Of a stretch of 54,859 bases of DNA, positions 26,660 to 37,635 are shown in pieces; positions within the stretch are counted from its first letter, which is position 1, and each line of letters opens with the position of its first letter. The notes under the pieces were generated by a model. It saw nothing but the letters and a program-made list of their open reading frames with translations, was not told the origin of the DNA and ran no database searches. Origin of the DNA: Candidatus Fermentibacterota bacterium (GTDB taxonomy: Bacteria > Fermentibacterota > Fermentibacteria > Fermentibacterales > JCC-6); NCBI GenBank assembly GCA_030592645.1, contig JAUVIR010000013.1, positions 1 through 54,859 of the forward strand, in the 5' to 3' direction. Made by a program: the position numbers and the translations under genes.

Positions 26660-29600
26660 ATGAAGTTTGGATCTTTACTTCTTTTACTGATCTGTTTTTC
26701 TGCTTTGAATGCTCAGACATCGGATGAATCTCTTGAAGTGCCAGAGCCTGCTGATACAACGGAAGCTACAAGCGTGCTTCTGCAAAGAGTCCTTACCGAG
26801 CTGACGGAAGTGGAAACTCAGATAGCAAGGGAAGAGGAAAGACTTGCATTGATAATGACCGAACTGGTCATGCTAAGACGGAATCAGGCCATGTTTGCCA
26901 ACGCTGAAAGCGCATTCCTTCTTGGTGAAGAACTTTATTCTACAGGTTCGATTGTCTGGGCAAGAGATGCGTTCGAATCCGTAGTGGATAACTTCCCCAA
27001 TTCCATTTACTACCTGGAAGCTTTGTTCAGGCTTGAACTTATCGCCTTTGAGCTGCAGGATTACGAAGGAGCAGTTGAGTATTTCCATGCTTTGATAGAA
27101 ATAGATCCAGCCTTTAAGTTCGTCGATCTGGCATACATAGCGGCAGGACTGTCAACATACAGCCAGGGGGATTTTGCAGGATCAAGAGTGCTTTATAACT
27201 ACATAGCTCCTTCGAGCGAATACTACACATTGGCGGAATATCTCAAAGCCGTTGCCTTTGTTGAAGAAGGCAGTATTGATGCAGCCAAAACCACTCTGGA
27301 GGGGATAATCAGCAGCACCGGAGCCTCATCTGGAGATACCGATCTTGCAGATCGAGCCAGGATCGCTCTTGCTCAGATACTGGTCGATGAAGATGAGGAT
27401 TACGAATCCGCCCTCGAATACTACTCCCGCGTGTCACCATTCAGTACCTATTACGATATTGCCATGATCGGAAAGGTATGGACACTTATGCGTCTTGAGA
27501 AGTATCAGGAGGCATACAATTTCGCGGAAATAATAATGAAGGAGATCCCGAATTCGGAGCTCATTTCAGAATTTGAACTCGCCCAGGCGAATTGCGCTCT
27601 CGGTGCTGAAGACCTGGACACGGCTATAAGTATGTACAAAAACCTGCTTGCAGTATACAGCGAAACGTCTGATAACTACGATCTTTTCCTGTCAGGGTCA
27701 TCCCTCACCCAGGAGGAATTCAACCTTGAACGGGAGCGCCTTGACAGGATAAGGCTGGGTCTGGTTGAACTCAAGGAGGAAGCCTTCACTCAGGGTGATA
27801 TGGATCTTGTCGATATGATCACGAACGAGGAAGAATCACTGCGGGAGCTCTTCAGTGAGATCAGCTACCTCGAGACGATTCTGTCGCTGCCGGTTGAAAT
27901 GGATACAGAGGACCTTGAGCATCAGCTGAGTGTCCTGATCCAGAAGAGTAGAAGCGAGACTGAGATACTCGCTCTTGCAGCCGGAGAAGTTCACTCCATG
28001 ACAGAGGTCATGGGAACCGAAGAGGATCGCCAGGACCTTATTGCTGTAGAAAATGAACTCGAGAGGATAAGACTTTCTCTACAGGATCTTGCATCCAAAT
28101 TCGAGGGAGGCATGACCGCTCAGCACGACTGGGTACTTGAGACGCAGTACGGAATAGCGGTGGCTACTTTCATGGAACGAGAGCTGAAACGGGATTCAGT
28201 TAATTATCTTGGAGCCTACTACAGGAACAGGATACAGGAAGCGCTTGAAGAGGGGGATTCACTGGAAGCTGCATCCCTTGACACCCTGCGGTCCCGCGAG
28301 ATAAGCGCCATAAACAGAAGAATAGATGATTCCGCTATTGTATGCGCTGGATATTTTGAGGATTATCTTGCCAGCTATCCCGATTCAAGGTTTATAGCCG
28401 ATATTCTTGTACGGCTTGCTCAGCTTTACTACGACATAGACAATCTTCTTCAAAGCGAGCGGCAGGCAGCAGCAGGAATTGATGAATACGTGCCTGAGGA
28501 TTACTCCCGGTCTATTGAGCTTTATCAAACAATTCTTACCGAACACTCCGGCAGTGCTGTGGAGGACATAGCCTTATACTCTATGGGGTACTGTCTCGAA
28601 TCCATGATGGATTTCGAGGGAGCGGTTGAGAATTACAGAACACTCCTGCAGGATTATCCTCGAAGTGATCTTGCCGGTGAATGCAACATCCGCGTAGGTA
28701 ATTTCTATTTCGATATTCTCGAGTACGATTCTGCACTGGTTTACTTTCAGAATATTCTGGAATATCCGAATTGCAGCCCAAATCTCTTCCAGCACGGTCT
28801 TTACAAGCTCGGCTGGACTCAATACCTGATCAAGGATTTCAGGAATTCCATCTCTACCTTTGCTTATCTGCTGCGGGATGATCAGACCATAGACAGCCTG
28901 GGAATCAGCAGAAGAGGTGATATCAGAATTCTCAACGAAGCACGGGAATATATGGCTTACGATTTCCTCGAACTGAATGATATGTCCCCGACTGGTGTAC
29001 ATGCAGCCGTTAGTTTTCTGAGTGAATTCGGTGACTCAGTCACAACAGCAATGGTTATCAGTAAAATGGCGGAAATATCTGGAGAAATGTCCATCTGGGA
29101 TACATCCATAGAGGCGTATGAGGCTCTTCTTGCCGAAATGCCTTACTCCCCTGATGCTCCTGTTTACCAGCTGAGAATCGCACAGGCTTACGAAGAACTG
29201 GGAGATTTTGCCCTTGCTGCCAATGCTCGCGATCAGCTTGTTTCAAATTACGGAGAAAACAGTGACTGGTATTTGAATGTTGGCGATGAATCGGTTTTAG
29301 CATTGACCGACTCCCTCCGGGGAACCTCTTTCGAGGAAGCAATACAGTATTATCTGGAGCAGACTGTCGCAACGAAGAATGACCCCGTGGCATTTACACA
29401 GGTTAACTATGCTCTTATCGAAAGAATAGAGAGTTATATCCAGCAGTACTCAGCTTCACCTAAAAAATACGAGTATCAATTTTACCTTGGTGATGCATTC
29501 TATCATACCGAGCAGTACATAAAGGCTGGAGACGTGTATTTCGAGGTGGCATTGGACAGCAGTTCCTTCCTGAGACAGGAAGATGCACTCAACAATGCGT

Positions 29601-31195
29601 TCTCATCATATCTGATCGCCTACGAACAGGTTTCCGGAGTGGACAGCCTTGCACTGCGGGAGAATCTTCGCGAAACGGTTCTGGCTTATACTGATCTTTA
29701 CCCGAATGGCGAGAATGCCGCATTCTTCCTCTGGGCCGCCGCCCCTAAATTTTACAATGCAGGAGAATACGATACCTGTAGAGAAATGTTCAGTATGATA
29801 TTCGATAACTATTCACATTCCGGTTACGAAGCGCGGTCGGCCAAGTTCATCGCTGACTCCTACCAGCAGGAGGAAATGTACGCCGATGCTGAGGCATGGT
29901 ACGGATTGGCAGCGCGTGCCGCTACGCTAAGCGGAGAGGATCTCGGAGCTGATATTGAGGCTCTCGCCGCCTCTTCCGCCTATAACGACGCAGCTTCTCT
30001 TGCCGAAAGCGAGAACACTGAAGACCTGATCGCCGCAGCCGCAAGATGGGAACAGACAGCCCATGAACACGCTGGGACTGATGTAGCTCCCGTTGCACTT
30101 TACGATGCTGCTGAAACCTACGGTAAAGCCGGTTCGATTAACGATGCTGTACGGCTTTTCCAGGAACTGGCTGTAACTTATCCAACATACGAGAATGCTT
30201 CAAACGGTCTGCTCAGGGCTGCATACCTGCTGCGAGAGGATGGATTGTTTGTTAGAGGCGCGCAGCTCTACCTTGAAGCTTACAACTCCTTCCCTGGTGC
30301 GCCTGATATGAATTCCGCTCTGGCCAGCGCAGCAAAATGCTACGAAGACGGGGACAGGCAGGACCTGGCAGTTGGCGTTTTCCAGCAGATAGTCACAGAC
30401 GGAGTGGGTACAGCTGGAACAATTATGGAAGCGTACGCAAAGATCGGTGAATACAATTACAACCTTAGGAATTACTCTGTTGCCAGAAGCAATTTTGAGA
30501 ACTGTATGCTTATATACGACCAGTACAATGATGGACGGATTAAGTACCCGGCATTGTCAGCCTTCCTGTTCGGAGAGATGTCCGCAGTGGATTACTACAC
30601 TCTCGTGCCCGTGAATACTGAGAACGTGGAATACAAAACACAGCTTTTCAATGGAGCTGTCGCGAATTATAACAGAACCTTCACATATCTTGATGATGAT
30701 TACGTTTTCAGAGCCGTTCTGGAAATCGGCCAGCTTCAGGAGGATTTTGCCAGTGCCGTCGGTTTCATGGACGCGCCTGCAGGTCTAACCCCCGAGGGGG
30801 AGGAGGATTTCTATAACGCGCTGATGGAAATCTACGATACGTATATTCAGAGAGCCTTGTCCACATATGAAAACGGTCTGCAGCTTGCAGTCTCTAACGG
30901 TATCAAAACCGAGTATACGCACAGCATTGCCGCTAACCTTGATCTGCTTCTTCCCGGAGCAAGTGCTAATCTCGGCTATTCATCTGCAATAACTGTCTAC
31001 GCAGACACAACTGCAGCTGTGGATAGCGCTGGTATCGTTGAATCGGGATTTACTCCAGATGCAGGTGATGATACCGATGAATCCGGAACCACGGATGAAA
31101 CAGAGTTTCCAGATTCTGACTATAGTGCGACCCCTGCGATTGACCCCGTCACAGATGACGATAGCGGAGGGGGGTGCTTCCTGTGGCCCTTCTGA
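26660..31195 (+). CDS. Giant periplasmic TPR protein
   Basis: The protein has 1511 residues. A signal peptide (MKFGSLLLLLICFSALNAQ) is followed by a coiled coil at about 35-75 (LTEVETQIAREEERL) and then more than 20 TPR-like helical pairs. Examples are AFESVVDNFPNSIYYLEAL, AVENYRTLLQDYPRSD and AVRLFQELAVTYPTYENA. TPR arrays of this kind occur in BamD-like and AglT/GltE-like periplasmic scaffolds. The last 60 residues are acidic and Thr-rich and end in GGGCFLWPF, an odd Cys-containing tail. The ORF overlaps the next gene by 13 bases. Its place in an operon with TolQ/TolR genes suggests a scaffold joining an inner-membrane motor to the outer membrane. Confidence 0.88.
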   Translation: MKFGSLLLLLICFSALNAQTSDESLEVPEPADTTEATSVLLQRVLTELTEVETQIAREEERLALIMTELVMLRRNQAMFANAESAFLLGEELYSTGSIVWARDAFESVVDNFPNSIYYLEALFRLELIAFELQDYEGAVEYFHALIEIDPAFKFVDLAYIAAGLSTYSQGDFAGSRVLYNYIAPSSEYYTLAEYLKAVAFVEEGSIDAAKTTLEGIISSTGASSGDTDLADRARIALAQILVDEDEDYESALEYYSRVSPFSTYYDIAMIGKVWTLMRLEKYQEAYNFAEIIMKEIPNSELISEFELAQANCALGAEDLDTAISMYKNLLAVYSETSDNYDLFLSGSSLTQEEFNLERERLDRIRLGLVELKEEAFTQGDMDLVDMITNEEESLRELFSEISYLETILSLPVEMDTEDLEHQLSVLIQKSRSETEILALAAGEVHSMTEVMGTEEDRQDLIAVENELERIRLSLQDLASKFEGGMTAQHDWVLETQYGIAVATFMERELKRDSVNYLGAYYRNRIQEALEEGDSLEAASLDTLRSREISAINRRIDDSAIVCAGYFEDYLASYPDSRFIADILVRLAQLYYDIDNLLQSERQAAAGIDEYVPEDYSRSIELYQTILTEHSGSAVEDIALYSMGYCLESMMDFEGAVENYRTLLQDYPRSDLAGECNIRVGNFYFDILEYDSALVYFQNILEYPNCSPNLFQHGLYKLGWTQYLIKDFRNSISTFAYLLRDDQTIDSLGISRRGDIRILNEAREYMAYDFLELNDMSPTGVHAAVSFLSEFGDSVTTAMVISKMAEISGEMSIWDTSIEAYEALLAEMPYSPDAPVYQLRIAQAYEELGDFALAANARDQLVSNYGENSDWYLNVGDESVLALTDSLRGTSFEEAIQYYLEQTVATKNDPVAFTQVNYALIERIESYIQQYSASPKKYEYQFYLGDAFYHTEQYIKAGDVYFEVALDSSSFLRQEDALNNAFSSYLIAYEQVSGVDSLALRENLRETVLAYTDLYPNGENAAFFLWAAAPKFYNAGEYDTCREMFSMIFDNYSHSGYEARSAKFIADSYQQEEMYADAEAWYGLAARAATLSGEDLGADIEALAASSAYNDAASLAESENTEDLIAAAARWEQTAHEHAGTDVAPVALYDAAETYGKAGSINDAVRLFQELAVTYPTYENASNGLLRAAYLLREDGLFVRGAQLYLEAYNSFPGAPDMNSALASAAKCYEDGDRQDLAVGVFQQIVTDGVGTAGTIMEAYAKIGEYNYNLRNYSVARSNFENCMLIYDQYNDGRIKYPALSAFLFGEMSAVDYYTLVPVNTENVEYKTQLFNGAVANYNRTFTYLDDDYVFRAVLEIGQLQEDFASAVGFMDAPAGLTPEGEEDFYNALMEIYDTYIQRALSTYENGLQLAVSNGIKTEYTHSIAANLDLLLPGASANLGYSSAITVYADTTAAVDSAGIVESGFTPDAGDDTDESGTTDETEFPDSDYSATPAIDPVTDDDSGGGCFLWPF

Positions 31196-31680
31196 TAGTT
31201 TTCTGCAGATGCATCTTTACTGCCCGAAGAACGATTCTTCTTCCAGTTCTTGTTCTGATTGCGGTTGTTACTGCGGTTTATGCGCAGACGGGCGGAGAGG
31301 ATATTGAAGGAGCTAGCTGGGTAGGCGGTCGGCTCGTTCTTGAGGAGATAACGATCAGAGGAGAGCTCAGAACGCCTCAGGCGCTTTTCATGATGCTGAA
31401 AGCCGCTCCGGATCTGAGCAACGTGCTTCTTCAGAGGAGTTTTCTTGAAGATGTGATCAGGCCCGTTTATCCGGGCGCATTTGCCGAGGATCCAAATCTG
31501 GGAGCGGGCCGCGTAATGATTACCCTTCCCGGGTGGGTAAGGTACGGATCGGTCGCGGTACTTGGTGGACTTTCGGGATATCGATATTATCAGGGTGACG
31601 ATGAACAGGGACTGATCTTTGGAGTTATTGCAGGCCTTGACCTTATTGGAAATCTAATACTTGATCTGGTTGGAAATTGA
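31183..31680 (+). CDS. Small membrane-anchored protein of the machine operon
   Basis: The best start is GTG at 31183, with GGAGGGGGG (31165-31173) upstream; GTG at 31174 touches that site and is less likely. It overlaps the TPR gene end. A hydrophobic N-terminal segment (LLPVLVLIAVVTAVYAQ) acts as a signal or anchor. A short conserved-looking domain follows (VLEEITIRGELRTPQALFML-like, with MLKAAPDLSN), and the end is Gly-rich and hydrophobic (LIFGVIAGLDLIGNLIL), possibly a second membrane helix. The family was not recognised. Overlap with its neighbours makes membership of the TolQ/TolR machine likely. Confidence 0.72.
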   Translation: MALLIVFCRCIFTARRTILLPVLVLIAVVTAVYAQTGGEDIEGASWVGGRLVLEEITIRGELRTPQALFMMLKAAPDLSNVLLQRSFLEDVIRPVYPGAFAEDPNLGAGRVMITLPGWVRYGSVAVLGGLSGYRYYQGDDEQGLIFGVIAGLDLIGNLILDLVGN

Positions 31681-31711
31681 AGCCAGATTGTTATTCAAGA
31701 GGAGATCATGC

Positions 31712-32581
31712 ATGAAACGCATAGCATTCCCACTGTTGCTTGCCATTACAATCATCCTGGCAGGAGGATCTCTATTTGCTCAACCGGCCGATGGTATACC
31801 TGCAGACAGCACTGCAGCCGATTCCACATCAGTTGACTCTATATCCGTTGCGGAAGATTCGATTGCAACCGCTACTGTTACAGAACCGGTTGAACCCCCA
31901 ATCGTCACAGCTGTCGAGGAAGAAGCCGAAGAAATGGAGAAGGGTGGGCTTTTCTCCGACATGGCTCAGTTCTTCCGTGATGGCGGACCTGCAATGTGGG
32001 CCATTCTCATATTCCTCGCAGCCGGTATAGCGATTATTTTCGAAAGATTCATTTTCCTTTTCACTATTGCCGATATGAAGCCTGAAAAATTCATGGGCAG
32101 AATATCCGAATTCATCAGAAAGGGCAGTATCGAAGGAGCAATTGCCTCTTGCGCAGATAAGAATGCTCCACTTGCACGTATTATTGAAGCTGCTCTCCGA
32201 AATTACAGAAATACTGAACGAGACATACAGAATGCCGTTGACGAAATGGCGCTTGCAGAATTGCCCCGGCTCAATGCGCGAACCGGATATCTCGCGATGC
32301 TTGCAAACGTTTCAACAATGGTTGGCCTTCTGGGTACCATCTTCGGACTGATAGCCGCATTCGAATCTGTTGCGGCGGCTGACCCGGCAGAGAAAAGCAT
32401 AATGCTCGCGAATGGTATTTCAATGGCAATGAGTACAACCGCATTCGGATTGATGTCAGCCATACCCCTTCTGATAGCTCACTCCTTCTTTACCGCTAAA
32501 ACCGATAACCTGATAGATGACATAGACAGATATTCGGTCATGGTTATCAATATGCTCGCTCAGGCGCGAAAGGAAGGCTGA
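31712..32581 (+). CDS. MotA/TolQ/ExbB proton-channel protein with N-terminal signal extension
   Basis: The ATG at 31712 has AAGAGGAG seven bases upstream; the open frame reaches back to 31661 without support. The N-terminus has its own signal-like segment and an acidic Ala/Ser/Val-rich stretch of about 60 residues, as in the long ExbB forms. Then come three membrane helices. The channel region has NVSTMVGLLGTIFGLIAAF and MAMSTTAFGLMSAIPLLIA, carrying the conserved Thr positions that line the proton path. The family forms a pentamer around two TolR/ExbD subunits and converts proton flow into rotation or force. The stop overlaps the next start by one base (TGATG). Confidence 0.92.
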   Translation: MKRIAFPLLLAITIILAGGSLFAQPADGIPADSTAADSTSVDSISVAEDSIATATVTEPVEPPIVTAVEEEAEEMEKGGLFSDMAQFFRDGGPAMWAILIFLAAGIAIIFERFIFLFTIADMKPEKFMGRISEFIRKGSIEGAIASCADKNAPLARIIEAALRNYRNTERDIQNAVDEMALAELPRLNARTGYLAMLANVSTMVGLLGTIFGLIAAFESVAAADPAEKSIMLANGISMAMSTTAFGLMSAIPLLIAHSFFTAKTDNLIDDIDRYSVMVINMLAQARKEG

Positions 32582-33147
32582 TGGCAAAAGCGGCAACCGG
32601 TAGAAGTCACAGAATAAGGCATTCACCGGAGCTTGATCTCCTCCCGATCATGAATCTGTTCTGTGTCATAATACCATTCCTGCTGCTTAGTGCGTCATTT
32701 CTGGAGATAGCTATAATCGAGATGTCTCCAACCGAAGGTATCAGTGCAGGAGCCGGGACTACAAGCCTTGCGCAATCGGAGGAGCAGCAGCTTCAGCCAA
32801 AGATAATCTTAACGAATGAAGAAATGTTCCTTGGTACTGTATTCGGAACCAGTTCTATAGGCAGAGTGTTCCTGGAAGACAGGGACGGTGAAATGGTGAA
32901 CACATACGATTATGAGGCTTTGTCCGATGCTCTTGGGGATTTCAGGGGAGAGCTTGATACTGCGTTTCCAACAATTCCCGTGCACAAGATAACGATCCTT
33001 ACAGTTGATGATGTCCGGTACGATAACATAGTTACGACGATCGATGTATGCGCCATTCATGGTTTTGACCAGCCCGGTCTGCAGGTGGCGGCCTACAGCG
33101 TACTTCAGAGACAGATCCTTGCAGGAGCAGGAGGTGCATCGCCATGA
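32581..33147 (+). CDS. TolR/ExbD-like protein 1, lacking the membrane Asp
   Basis: It has one N-terminal membrane helix followed by a periplasmic domain of about 130 residues with a central VPVHKITILTVDD-like core. In ExbD and TolR a single Asp within the helix (as in TPFIDVML) carries the protons. Here the matching motif is LLPIMNLFCVIIPFLLL, so N25 replaces that Asp. D19 lies six residues earlier, before the membrane. The next gene encodes a second TolR/ExbD with the Asp intact. This protein is probably the non-conducting half of a mixed dimer. It overlaps TolQ by one base and its partner by four. Confidence 0.88.
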   Translation: MAKAATGRSHRIRHSPELDLLPIMNLFCVIIPFLLLSASFLEIAIIEMSPTEGISAGAGTTSLAQSEEQQLQPKIILTNEEMFLGTVFGTSSIGRVFLEDRDGEMVNTYDYEALSDALGDFRGELDTAFPTIPVHKITILTVDDVRYDNIVTTIDVCAIHGFDQPGLQVAAYSVLQRQILAGAGGASP

Positions 33148-33680
33148 GTGCACCAACTAAACGTCATGTTCCTCTTACATTAGGATACAAGAAGAACAAG
33201 GCAAGCATCAGAGGCAAGGATAAGAAAGTAACATTGAATCTTACATCCATGATCGATATGTTCACCATTCTCGTTGTCTTTCTCCTTAAGAGCTACAGCG
33301 CAGAGGGACAAATCGTTACACTTAGCGACGCACTTACTCTGCCCGAGTCGAGATCGGACCTGAAAATAGAACTGAACCTCGAGATAATCGTAACGAATGA
33401 TGCAATAATCGTAGACGGTGAGCCTATTGTATTTGTAGACGAGTCTGTACTAGGTGAAGGCAATCCTATTCCTGTCCTTGTGGAAAGACTTTCTGATCAT
33501 TTGGAATATACCAGGCAGATGCGTGGTACCATAGATGAGTCAGAAATGAAGGTTAACATTCAGGGTGACGTTGCTACACGGGCAATTCTTCTTCAGAGAG
33601 TCATGAGCAGCTGCGCCGAGGCAGGCTACGCCACCCAGAATCTAACCGTGATCAAGGTGGAAGGTGGCGAAGAACAATGA
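33144..33680 (+). CDS. TolR/ExbD-like protein 2, with the membrane Asp
   Basis: A basic N-terminus of about 28 residues (KKNKASIRGKDKK) precedes one membrane helix with LTSMIDMFTILVVFLL, where D38 is the conserved proton-carrying Asp. The periplasmic domain includes KIELNLEIIVTNDAIIVDGE and a C-terminal AEAGYATQNLTVIKVEGG, typical of the ExbD/TolR fold. It overlaps its neighbours on both sides by four bases (ATGA). With the TolQ/ExbB protein and TolR-like protein 1 it would form the stator-like motor of this operon. Confidence 0.92.
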   Translation: MSAPTKRHVPLTLGYKKNKASIRGKDKKVTLNLTSMIDMFTILVVFLLKSYSAEGQIVTLSDALTLPESRSDLKIELNLEIIVTNDAIIVDGEPIVFVDESVLGEGNPIPVLVERLSDHLEYTRQMRGTIDESEMKVNIQGDVATRAILLQRVMSSCAEAGYATQNLTVIKVEGGEEQ

Positions 33681-35545
33681 CACCAGTAAAGGAAGACTCC
33701 AGAAAAGTACTTGCGATTGCCATCATGCGGGACGGCAAGGTTGTCGGTAAACTGATTCCAGGCAAGGAACCTGTGAGGCTTGGTACAGGCTACAATAACA
33801 ATATCGTTGTAGAGGGAAGCAATCTGCCGGAGAGTCTGGTCTTCATAACTCCCGGTGATGATTCCGATACCTGGATTCTCAGACTCTCAGATGATATGGA
33901 CGCAATCATAGAATCGGGAGACGGGGCTATCCTGAAATTCACCGATCTCCGGGATCTGGGCATCTTCCCTGTAGATCCGGATGGTTTCTATCTTCTCAAT
34001 ATCAAGTATCTCGATCAGGGGCAGATAACGGCAGGCCACTTCCTTATTCACTTCGGGTTCATCGCTCCTGTAAAGGAGGAACCAAAGCCTCCGAAGAAAA
34101 AAGAGAAGAAACAGAAGGTGGAACAGGCCACCGAGAAGAAGGAAGAAAAACCGGATAACCGGGTTCTCAAGATTACAATTGAAGGCCCTGACGGGAAAAA
34201 GGATCTGTTCCCTAATGCAGGCCTGATGACGGTAGGCGAGGCCGATTACAATACGGTATCCGCTAAGAATGTCGGCCTGCCCAGAATTCATACTCTGCTT
34301 GAACCCATTGAAAACAAGTATATCCTGAGATTGATACCCGGAATAAAGGGTGGTGTAGAGGTTAAGGGAAGTGTTCTGCCTTTCCATACATTAATCGAAC
34401 GCAACCTCATGCAGCAGGATAAACAGGACGATTCCTACACCTGGGTTTTTGATAAGAGTGTCAGCGGTGTTTTTACACTCGGCAGCATTGAGGTATTCTT
34501 CAGTTTTGTAGATCCTCCAAAAGTCGGGAAAAAGCCTGAACCCAAACCAGTGATTGCAAGGAAGAAGTACGTTGCTCCCGAATATGACTGGGACAATTTT
34601 GCCGCCAGACCGCATGATGGATTAGCGATGAAGGGAAACCGCGAGGAATCCAGCAGGATCGCAATAGTTCTTGGACTTGGCCTCGCACTTGCCCTTCTGA
34701 CAGGTGCTGTCTTTGACAGGTTCATAACTGTTGTTCACGAAACAAAGGAACAGAAACTTCGCAGCGCGCCAACCGCTCGTGTGGCAACACTTGCCAGCCA
34801 GACCAGGACCGAGGGTGTCGGCGAGGAGATCGTAGCTGACATGAACATAGGTGAGGAAACTGTGCAGGTTGGCTCCGGCGGCGGCGACACTGCCGGAGGC
34901 GCAGGTGAGGGAAGCGGTGTTTCCGACGGCCAGGCCGCGGGTGAGGCTGTTCTTCAGAGTATAGGATTCGCAGCGTACGGAACCGGCGGAACCGGTGGTT
35001 CTGCGGGTATAGCGACAGACCTTCAATCGGCTGCTGCCACCGGGGCCGGGCTTGCATCCGGAGGAGGCGGCGAAGCCGTAATAGCTGGAGCCACAGCAGG
35101 AGGTTCCGGGGGTATCAGCGGTCTTATTGGAGCCGGCGGCGGCCCAAGCACGAATATCGAGGGAGTTTCCTCGAGCGAAGTGGAAGCTGTTCACAGAGCA
35201 GCGGATGTCTCCTTCTCAACGCATTCCTCGAGTTCTGAGATCGGTGTTCAGGGACGAACCATGAATGATATCCGGCGGAAAACCAACATGATCATAATGA
35301 GGATCAAGCGTGCTTACGAAGATCTTCTCAGAAGCAATCCGACAGCGGCCGGCACCATCAGCGTAAGCTTCTCTATAACACCCGGTGGTTCCGTTACCGG
35401 AGTTAGTGTTTCGGCTCCGGGCAATCTCTCATCTCTTACGGCTTCAGTTCAGGCTGCTGTGCAGTCGCTGAACTTCGGAGCATCAAGCGAACAGATAGAC
35501 AATATCCCTACGGGTGTTACAATTAACCTTGTCCCGCCCGAGTAA
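33677..35545 (+). CDS. FHA-like / AgmX (PglI)-type TonB-like energy transducer
   Basis: In order, the 622-residue protein has two FHA-like beta domains (about 10-125 and 160-280, the first with GKEPVRLGTGYNNNI) joined by a Lys/Glu/Pro-rich linker (PPKKKEKKQK). A membrane helix follows at about 328-346 (IAIVLGLGLALALLTG), then a Gly/Ala-rich stretch of about 100 residues and a C-terminal domain (about 525-622) with AGTISVSFSITPGGSVTGVS. That last domain fits the AgmX/PglI C-terminal or TonB-C-like family. The topology puts the FHA-like domains in the cytoplasm and the transducer tip in the periplasm. It likely passes motor force to outer partners, perhaps gated by phosphorylation. It is the last gene before the terminator. 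Confidence 0.88.
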   Translation: MTPVKEDSRKVLAIAIMRDGKVVGKLIPGKEPVRLGTGYNNNIVVEGSNLPESLVFITPGDDSDTWILRLSDDMDAIIESGDGAILKFTDLRDLGIFPVDPDGFYLLNIKYLDQGQITAGHFLIHFGFIAPVKEEPKPPKKKEKKQKVEQATEKKEEKPDNRVLKITIEGPDGKKDLFPNAGLMTVGEADYNTVSAKNVGLPRIHTLLEPIENKYILRLIPGIKGGVEVKGSVLPFHTLIERNLMQQDKQDDSYTWVFDKSVSGVFTLGSIEVFFSFVDPPKVGKKPEPKPVIARKKYVAPEYDWDNFAARPHDGLAMKGNREESSRIAIVLGLGLALALLTGAVFDRFITVVHETKEQKLRSAPTARVATLASQTRTEGVGEEIVADMNIGEETVQVGSGGGDTAGGAGEGSGVSDGQAAGEAVLQSIGFAAYGTGGTGGSAGIATDLQSAAATGAGLASGGGGEAVIAGATAGGSGGISGLIGAGGGPSTNIEGVSSSEVEAVHRAADVSFSTHSSSSEIGVQGRTMNDIRRKTNMIIMRIKRAYEDLLRSNPTAAGTISVSFSITPGGSVTGVSVSAPGNLSSLTASVQAAVQSLNFGASSEQIDNIPTGVTINLVPPE

Positions 35546-35551
35546 TAAATC

Positions 35552-35626
35552 GGGACGGATGGGTAAATAGGGACGGAGGTAATTAGAATTCTTAATTACC
35601 TCCGTCCCTATTTACCGTCCCTAATT
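35552..35626. repeat. REP-like palindromic element A
   Basis: The arms at 35562-35584 and 35594-35616 are perfect 23-base inverted repeats around a 9-base centre; each arm contains GGGACGGAGG or its complement. Further GGGACGG at 35552 and CCGTCCC at 35615 extend the pairing with a small bulge. The same core recurs at 39437 and 39527. It lies between the convergent machine operon and groEL, a usual place for REP elements moved by IS200-like (RAYT) transposases. No transposase gene is in the window. Confidence 0.8.
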
Positions 35627-35631
35627 GAGAG

Positions 35632-35664
35632 AAGCCCCGGACATTTGCCCGGGGCTTTTTCTTT
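35632..35664 (+). terminator. Rho-independent terminator of the machine operon
   Basis: A nine-base perfect stem (AAGCCCCGG at 35632-35640, CCGGGGCTT at 35649-35657) has an eight-base loop and is followed by TTTTTCTTT. The T-run is on the plus-strand side only, so it serves the operon ending at 35545 and not groEL. Confidence 0.85.
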
Positions 35665-35680
35665 AGAGGGCAGGAAGTCT

Positions 35681-37318
<1,638 letters not shown>

Positions 37319-37332
37319 TTATAACCTCCTGG

Positions 37333-37635
37333 TTACCTGTTCAGTACGGCGAGAATATCATCCTCGCGCACTATAACGTATTCATTATCCAGTACTTTTA
37401 TTTCCGTACCGGAGTATTTACCTATAAGAACGCGATCTCCCTTTTTAACAACAGGAGCCAGGAAGCCATCTCCGTCAGTATTTCTCCTGCCCTGACCGAC
37501 AGCTTCAACGATACCCTCAAGGGGTTTTTCCTGTGCGGTATCGGGGATAACAATACCACCTTTTACTGTTTCTTTCGGCTCTTCCCGTTTGATCAGTACA
37601 CGGTCGAAGAGCGGGCGAATAGCATTTTCACCCAT
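37333..37635 (-). CDS. groES: Co-chaperonin GroES
   Basis: The 100-residue protein starts with [15 protein letters not shown] and has the mobile loop ([15 protein letters not shown]) that docks onto Gro[19 protein letters not shown] and the final [13 protein letters not shown] complete the family pattern. GGGAG sits about eight bases before the ATG. It is the first gene of the groES-groEL operon. The 294-base region to the divergent hutH gene (37636-37929) holds both promoters, but no -35/-10 pair or operator that I could name with confidence. Confidence 0.97.
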   Translation of the reverse strand: MGENAIRPLFDRVLIKREEPKETVKGGIVIPDTAQEKPLEGIVEAVGQGRRNTDGDGFLAPVVKKGDRVLIGKYSGTEIKVLDNEYVIVREDDILAVLNR

